Shown here: piece by piece, positions 60,822 through 64,000 of the stretch
How positions within the stretch are numbered: position 1 is the first letter of the stretch
How the letters are laid out: the number at the start of each line of letters is the position of its first letter
Source of the DNA: Bradyrhizobium aeschynomenes
Lineage (GTDB): Bacteria > Pseudomonadota > Alphaproteobacteria > Rhizobiales > Xanthobacteraceae
Assembly: GCF_013178945.1 (NCBI RefSeq)
Contig: NZ_JABFDM010000011.1
Coordinates: forward strand, 62,001-126,000
Length of the DNA: 64,000 bases
Direction of reading: 5' to 3'
Position numbers and translations under genes: made by a program
Notes under the pieces: model-generated
The model's database searches: none
What the model was told of the DNA's origin: nothing
What the model saw: the letters and a program-made list of their open reading frames with translations, nothing else

Positions 60822-61778
60822 ATGAAGGTCAAGGCCTCGGATGCCAGGCTGATGAGCCTGTTCCTCGACATGATGGCCGCGGAACAGGGCGCCGGCCAGA
60901 ACACGCTGGACGCCTACCGCCGCGACCTCACCGATCTCTCCGAGTTTCTCACCCGCAAGGCCAACAGCTTCGCTGCGGCCGACACCCAGGCGCTGCGCGA
61001 CTATCTCGCCGATCTCGACACCAGGGGCTTCAAATCGTCCAGCGTGGCGCGGCGGCTGTCGGCGATGCGCCACCTGTTCCGCTTCCTGCTGAGCGAGCGT
61101 ATCCGCAGCGATGATCCCGCTGCGATTCTGTCCGGGCCGAAGCGCGGCCGCTCGCTGCCCAAGGTGCTGTCGATCGGCGACGTCGACCGCATGCTGACCA
61201 AGGCCAAGGAGCTGTCCGAGGCGGCCGACGCCTCGCCGTCGCAGCGCCTCCGCGCCCTTCGGCTGTATTGCCTGCTCGAGGTGCTCTACGCCACGGGCCT
61301 GCGCGTCTCCGAGCTGGTGGCGCTGCCGCGCACGGCGGCGCGCAACGACGCCCGGATGATCGTGGTGCGCGGCAAGGGCAACAAGGAGCGGCTGGTGCCG
61401 CTCAATCAGGCCTCGCGCCAGGCGATGGCCGACTATCTGGCGATGCTGGACAAGCAGAAGCCGGAGAAGAAGGCCAGCGCCACCTTCGGCAAATGGCTGT
61501 TTCCCTCGTTCGGCGAGAGCGGTCATCTGACCCGGCAGCACTTCGCCCGCGACCTCAAGGAGCTCGCGGTGGCGAGCGGCCTGCCGGCCCGGCTGGTGTC
61601 GCCGCACGTGCTGCGTCACGCCTTCGCCAGCCACCTGCTGCACAACGGCGCCGACCTGCGCATCGTCCAGACCTTGCTCGGCCACACCGACATTTCGACC
61701 ACCCAGATCTACACTCATGTGGTCGAGGAGCGGCTCAAGAGCCTGGTGCGCGACCTGCACCCCCTCGCCGAAACCTGA
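60822..61778 (+). CDS. xerD: Site-specific tyrosine recombinase XerD
   Basis: 318 residues. N-terminal core-binding domain (LMSLFLDMMAAEQGAGQNTL, DAYRRDLTDLSEFL), and the catalytic domain with Arg in YATGLRVSELVAL, Lys in RGKGNKERLVPL, HVLRHAFASHLL, LLGHTDISTTQIYTHV (nucleophile Tyr). Full RKHRH-Y set present. With XerC it resolves chromosome dimers at dif. Confidence 0.95.
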   Translation: MKVKASDARLMSLFLDMMAAEQGAGQNTLDAYRRDLTDLSEFLTRKANSFAAADTQALRDYLADLDTRGFKSSSVARRLSAMRHLFRFLLSERIRSDDPAAILSGPKRGRSLPKVLSIGDVDRMLTKAKELSEAADASPSQRLRALRLYCLLEVLYATGLRVSELVALPRTAARNDARMIVVRGKGNKERLVPLNQASRQAMADYLAMLDKQKPEKKASATFGKWLFPSFGESGHLTRQHFARDLKELAVASGLPARLVSPHVLRHAFASHLLHNGADLRIVQTLLGHTDISTTQIYTHVVEERLKSLVRDLHPLAET

Positions 61779-62009
61779 CCCCGCCTCACACCTTCGCGAA
61801 ACCAAATCCGATACCAAATCCTCGGGCGTGACGCGCCGCCCGCTTGACTTCGGGCCCGTCTGCCCCGAAAGAGCGCCATCCTGCCCGTTCTCCCGGCACG
61901 ACGCCTGGACGCGGCGCATCGATCGCATCCTAAGCTCCTGAAGTCCTTCACCTTCAGGTCCAGAGGCCGAACCGATTTCGTTTCCCAGCGCTCTTCCTTC
62001 AGCTCCTCC

Positions 62010-62972
62010 ATGCCGGATCCCATGCGCAGCTACCTCGATTTCGAAAAGCCCGTTGCCGAGCTCGATTCCAAGGTCGACGAACTCCGGGCGATGGCCGCCT
62101 CCGGCGCCGACATCGGCGAGGAGGTCGGCCGGATCGAGGAGAAGGCCGGCCAGGCGCTGGCCGAGCTCTATGCCAATCTGACGCCGTGGCAGAAGACCAT
62201 GGTCGCGCGCCACCCGCAGCGGCCGCACTTCACCGATTTCGTGGGCGGGCTGATCACCGAATTCACCCCGCTCGCCGGCGACCGCAAGTTCGGCGAGGAC
62301 GCCGCTCTGCTCGGCGGCTTCGGCCGCTTTCGCGGCGAGCCGATCTGCGTGATGGGCCAGGAAAAGGGCGCGACCACCGAATCCCGCCTCAAGCACAATT
62401 TCGGCATGGCCCGCCCGGAGGGCTACCGCAAGGCCGTCCGACTGATGGAGATGGCCGAGCGCTTCGGCATCCCCGTGCTGTCGCTGGTCGATTCCGCCGG
62501 CGCCTATCCGGGGATCGGCGCCGAGGAGCGCGGCCAGGCCGAGGCCATCGCCCGCTCGACCGATGCCTGTCTGGCGCTGGGCGTGCCGAACGTTGCCATC
62601 ATCACCGGCGAGGGCATGTCGGGCGGCGCCATCGCGCTGACCACCGCCAACCGGGTGCTGATGCTGGAGCACGCGATCTACAGCGTGATCTCGCCGGAAG
62701 CCGCCTCCTCGATCCTCTGGCGCGACGGCACCAAGGCCCAGGAAGCCGCCAACAGCATGAAGATCACGGCGCAGGACATGCTCCGCTTCGGCGTGGTCGA
62801 CACCATCCTCAAGGAGCCCGTCGGCGGCGCTCACCGCGATCCCGCGGCGATGATCGCCGCCACCGGCGAGGCCATCGCCTTGGCGTTCGACGAGTTGAAG
62901 GGCCTCGATGCCGACGCCATCCGCAAGCAGCGGCGGCAGAAGTTCATCGAGATCGGCCGCAAGCTCGGCTGA
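62010..62972 (+). CDS. accA: Acetyl-CoA carboxylase, carboxyltransferase alpha subunit
   Basis: 320 residues; MPDPMRSYLDFEKPVAELDS start, ATG 62022 also possible. Carboxyltransferase marks: HPQRPHFTDFVGGLITEF, GRFRGEPICVMGQEKG, NFGMARPEGYRKAVRLM, DSAGAYPGIGAEERGQAEAI, GEGMSGGAIALTTANRVLM. Works with AccD to form malonyl-CoA, the first step in fatty-acid synthesis. 231 bases after xerD. Confidence 0.97.
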   Translation: MPDPMRSYLDFEKPVAELDSKVDELRAMAASGADIGEEVGRIEEKAGQALAELYANLTPWQKTMVARHPQRPHFTDFVGGLITEFTPLAGDRKFGEDAALLGGFGRFRGEPICVMGQEKGATTESRLKHNFGMARPEGYRKAVRLMEMAERFGIPVLSLVDSAGAYPGIGAEERGQAEAIARSTDACLALGVPNVAIITGEGMSGGAIALTTANRVLMLEHAIYSVISPEAASSILWRDGTKAQEAANSMKITAQDMLRFGVVDTILKEPVGGAHRDPAAMIAATGEAIALAFDELKGLDADAIRKQRRQKFIEIGRKLG

Positions 62973-63117
62973 ACGGGCCTGCGCACGGCCTTGGCCGCTC
63001 GCGGTTTTGTGAGTCTTTCCAGCCGTTTGGCCGTATTTCGGCCCCGCCAAGGGGGTCTGTTGTTTAGGACTTGTTGACCAAACGGGCCAGGGGCTCGCGA
63101 CACCGCCGGACCGCGGG

Positions 63118-63146
63118 TTGCGGCGCTCGGGGCCAAAGGCTACAAT
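63118..63146 (+). promoter_or_regulatory. Putative promoter of the L,D-transpeptidase gene
   Basis: -35 TTGCGG (63118-63123), 17-base spacer, -10 TACAAT (63141-63146). Same layout as the promoter at 9099. Confidence 0.5.
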
Positions 63147-63266
63147 TTTAATCAATGGTTTGACGGCATGACGCGCAGTCGGCCCGGGACCCGTCCAGCT
63201 TCCCGGCCGATCTGGTAAGACGAGAGTGGGGTGTCGCGACATGCTGGGTTTGCGGGGAGCTTTGCC

Positions 63267-64000
63267 TTGATCAACCGCGCTTTCGTCCGGGTTCTGATGA
63301 CCTCGGCGGCGTTGGCCGCCGGCGCGCTGCTGACCGGTTGCAACAGCGATCAGGTCGCGCTCGCCACCAGCGCCAAAGCCAATCAGCCGGTGCCACCCAA
63401 GCTCGTCGCCACGATCAATGAGAAGGACATGGACACGCAGTCGCCGATCCTGGTGCGCGTGTTCAAGCAGGAGGCTGAGCTCGAGGTCTGGAAGCAGGAC
63501 CGCTCCGGCAAGTTCGCGCTCCTCAAGACCTATCCGATCTGCCGCTGGTCGGGCGATCTCGGACCGAAGGTGCGCGAGGGCGACCGTCAGGCGCCGGAGG
63601 GCTTCTACTCGATCAATCCGAGCCAGATGAATCCGCAATCGGCGTATTATCTGTCGTTCAACACCGGCTATCCCAACGCGTTCGACAAGGCGCTCGGCCG
63701 CACCGGCTCGCAGCTGATGGTGCACGGCGACTGTTCCTCGCGCGGCTGCTTCGCGATGACCGACGAGCAGATCGCCGAGATCTACGCGCTCGGCCGCGAG
63801 TCGTTCTTCGGCGGCCAGCGCGCCTTCCAGTTCCAGGCCTATCCGTTCCGGATGACGCCGGTGAACATGGCGCGACACCGCAACAATCCGAACATGCCGT
63901 TCTGGCGCATGATCAAGGAAGGCTATGACGCCTTCGAGGTCACCCGGCAGGAGCCGAAGGTCGACTTCTGCGAGAAGAAGTACGTCTTCAACGCCCAGAA
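63267..64000 (+). CDS. L,D-transpeptidase (YafK-like) lipoprotein, 3' end cut by window edge
   Basis: 244 codons visible. The start is TTG 63267, because GGGGAG lies 7 bases upstream and the product then begins with a signal sequence ending in lipobox LLTGC. ATG 63297 would cut into it. The catalytic motif is HGDCSSRGCFAMTDEQIAEI, with the nucleophilic Cys in SRGC, preceded by EGFYSINPSQMNPQSAYYLS and FNTGYPN, as in YafK/ErfK-type murein L,D-transpeptidases. It would cross-link or anchor peptidoglycan in the periplasm. The C-terminal part is outside the window. Confidence 0.88.
   Translation, partial: MINRAFVRVLMTSAALAAGALLTGCNSDQVALATSAKANQPVPPKLVATINEKDMDTQSPILVRVFKQEAELEVWKQDRSGKFALLKTYPICRWSGDLGPKVREGDRQAPEGFYSINPSQMNPQSAYYLSFNTGYPNAFDKALGRTGSQLMVHGDCSSRGCFAMTDEQIAEIYALGRESFFGGQRAFQFQAYPFRMTPVNMARHRNNPNMPFWRMIKEGYDAFEVTRQEPKVDFCEKKYVFNAQ

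Noticed and set aside
60822..61778. Integrase of a mobile element
   Set aside because: The protein is a housekeeping-type XerD with conserved neighbours; no attachment site, excisionase or other mobile genes are close.
60411..63878. A 1155-codon open frame on the minus strand opposite xerD and accA
   Set aside because: It is antisense to strongly recognisable genes. Long open antisense frames are normal in DNA with G/C-rich third positions, and the translation is Arg/His/Gly-rich without domains.

Overview
The window looks like a chromosomal stretch of a high-GC alphaproteobacterium of the Rhizobiales, most likely Bradyrhizobium or a close relative. This rests on remembered gene content, not on any search: a cobS/cobT pair, a CarD regulator next to a 7Fe ferredoxin and a Suv3-like helicase, an aroK-aroB-CorC/HlyC-type cluster beside bolA and xerD, and many of the palindromic 'cgtcattgcgag' and 'gagcatgatc' intergenic repeats common in that group. 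No phage, transposase, rRNA or CRISPR array was seen. One tRNA, tRNA-Arg(CCT), is present.

Layout. 0-16.5 kb is mostly envelope and exported proteins. It holds a truncated flavin reductase-like gene, two unknown exported or membrane proteins, a patatin-like lipase whose catalytic residues are split by a large membrane block, a DUF2891 protein, a three-gene translationally coupled operon (spermidine-synthase-like domain, its detached membrane partner, and a glutaminyl-cyclase/M28-like zinc enzyme), a coiled-coil/TPR protein facing a caspase-like protease, a membrane-anchored FAD oxidoreductase preceded by two copies of a 19-bp dyad, and YidB and GlsB-like stress proteins. 16.5-24.2 kb is an acyl-CoA catabolic island: an SDR, two acyl-CoA dehydrogenases, two crotonases, a glyoxalase-fold protein and a branched-chain-type binding protein, interspersed with palindromic repeats. 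24.3-36 kb holds a nuclease-like protein, an M48 lipoprotein protease with LysM, CarD, ferredoxin, an S4 RNA-binding protein, a large RNA helicase, a DUF3108 protein and ribosomal protein L28.

36-48 kb looks like accessory cargo. It has a DUF2235 hydrolase, a small cold-shock/ribosome cluster (CspA, a second-type S21 with a TTG start, and three tiny proteins), a complete dipeptide/oligopeptide ABC transporter, a luciferase-like monooxygenase and an Old Yellow Enzyme. 48-64 kb returns to conserved genes: phytase-like esterase, cobT, cobS, a DnaJ-domain protein, bolA, a CBS-domain membrane protein, aroB, aroK, xerD, accA and the start of an L,D-transpeptidase lipoprotein. A DedA protein and a divergent pair of citrate-synthase paralogues sit within it; one paralogue carries a DNA-binding domain.

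The two best candidates for undescribed biology are (i) the divergent citrate synthase pair, in which an HTH-citrate synthase fusion faces a plain citrate synthase across a promoter full of TTGATTA-type dyads, suggesting a metabolite-sensing autoregulated switch, and (ii) the coupled three-gene envelope operon at 6.5-9.0 kb, whose glutaminyl-cyclase-like member has Asn at an expected metal-binding Asp position. All functional statements come from reading motifs by eye. Start codons are judged from Shine-Dalgarno spacing.
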